64,000 nt of DNA, taken from Cytobacillus horneckiae (GTDB taxonomy: Bacteria > Bacillota > Bacilli > Bacillales > Cytobacillaceae). The stretch is taken from assembly GCF_002835735.1 (NCBI RefSeq), contig NZ_PISD01000049.1:17706-81705 (forward strand), written 5' to 3'. The translations under genes were made by a program, and so were the position numbers. Within the stretch, counting starts at the first letter, position 1. The number at the start of each line of letters is the position of its first letter. Below are positions 63,980 to 64,000 of the stretch, piece after piece. Under the pieces are notes generated by a model. The model saw only the letters and a program-made list of their open reading frames with translations. It did no database searches and was not told the origin of the DNA.

Positions 63980-64000
63980 TGGCGGTCCGGACGGGACTCG
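63980..64000 (-). tRNA. tRNA-Asp, 3' end only
   Basis: The minus strand ends CGAGTCCCGTCCGGACCGCCA: the 3' half of the T arm, acceptor strand CCGGACC and encoded CCA of bacillar tRNA-Asp (acceptor GGUCCGG). The rest lies beyond the window, so the anticodon is unseen. Confidence 0.85.

Overview
The window comes from a low-GC, Gram-positive, spore-former-like member of the Bacillaceae (Bacillus sensu lato; I cannot fix the genus). The evidence is the Bacillus-type order groEL-groES / ydiL-ydiK / rex-moaC / ydiF / tsaD-rimI-tsaB-tsaE, strong GGAGG ribosome sites, frequent TTG and GTG starts, a CIRCE element, and B. subtilis-like M-box and preQ1 riboswitches.

Region 1 (1-6.3 kb) is a type VII secretion (T7SS, Yuk/Ess) locus on the minus strand. 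It runs lipoprotein - lipase with GHSLG motif and helical C-terminus - small helical partner - WXG100 (YukE) - YukD, cut by the window edge. This is the layout of a reverse-LXG lipase toxin with its partner and immunity lipoprotein. Facing it is an orphan LXG-partner pair (DUF5082 + DUF5344) followed by a decayed effector region. Region 2 (6.3-20 kb) is mostly housekeeping: an ABC substrate-binding lipoprotein, a PAS histidine kinase with a non-standard start, queF plus a queuosine-precursor transporter under a preQ1 riboswitch, two CNNM/CBS transporters, mgtE under an M-box, a nonsense-broken aldehyde dehydrogenase, a decayed DUF3231 gene and an MFS carrier. Region 3 (20-26 kb) is a second LXG cassette: partners, an LXG toxin with a glycine-zipper C-terminus split by a frameshift, then two paralogous EspG-like proteins flanking a small membrane protein. 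Region 4 (26-30.7 kb) holds a PLP decarboxylase and a STAS-like/GNAT/chemoreceptor operon preceded by a c-di-GMP-I riboswitch and terminator.

Region 5 (30.9-36.3 kb) is a prophage scar. It lies between two tyrosine-recombinase remnants and contains a third LXG toxin (ADP-ribosyltransferase-like C-terminus) with its probable immunity gene, plus a phage lysis module (amidase, amber-broken holin, DUF1617). Region 6 (36.3-46 kb) is the conserved chromosomal backbone groESL to tsaE. It includes a DnaA-box cluster between ydiF and tsaD, the place where B. subtilis has one.

Region 7 (46.3-59.3 kb) is the most interesting part: an AT-rich, tightly overlapping gene cluster that looks like an undescribed N-N bond (hydrazine) natural-product pathway. 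It encodes an amino-acid N-hydroxylase, a cupin protein, a methionyl-tRNA-synthetase-like enzyme and a DAO-type flavin oxidase. This is the set known from hydrazinoacetate-type pathways, but here the MetRS-like and cupin parts are separate genes and the cupin is fused to a gamma-glutamylcyclotransferase-like domain. Added to it are a class III aminotransferase, a SIS isomerase, a signal-less receptor-type binding protein, a short aspartokinase, an APC permease, an AraC regulator and a divergent PurU-like formyl-transfer enzyme. Region 8 (59.4-63.7 kb) is an alkylation-damage repair block (alkA divergent from a 2OG-Fe oxygenase, adaA, adaB, an SPL-like radical SAM protein and a solo Ada-type zinc domain). 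The window ends in the 3' end of a minus-strand tRNA-Asp.
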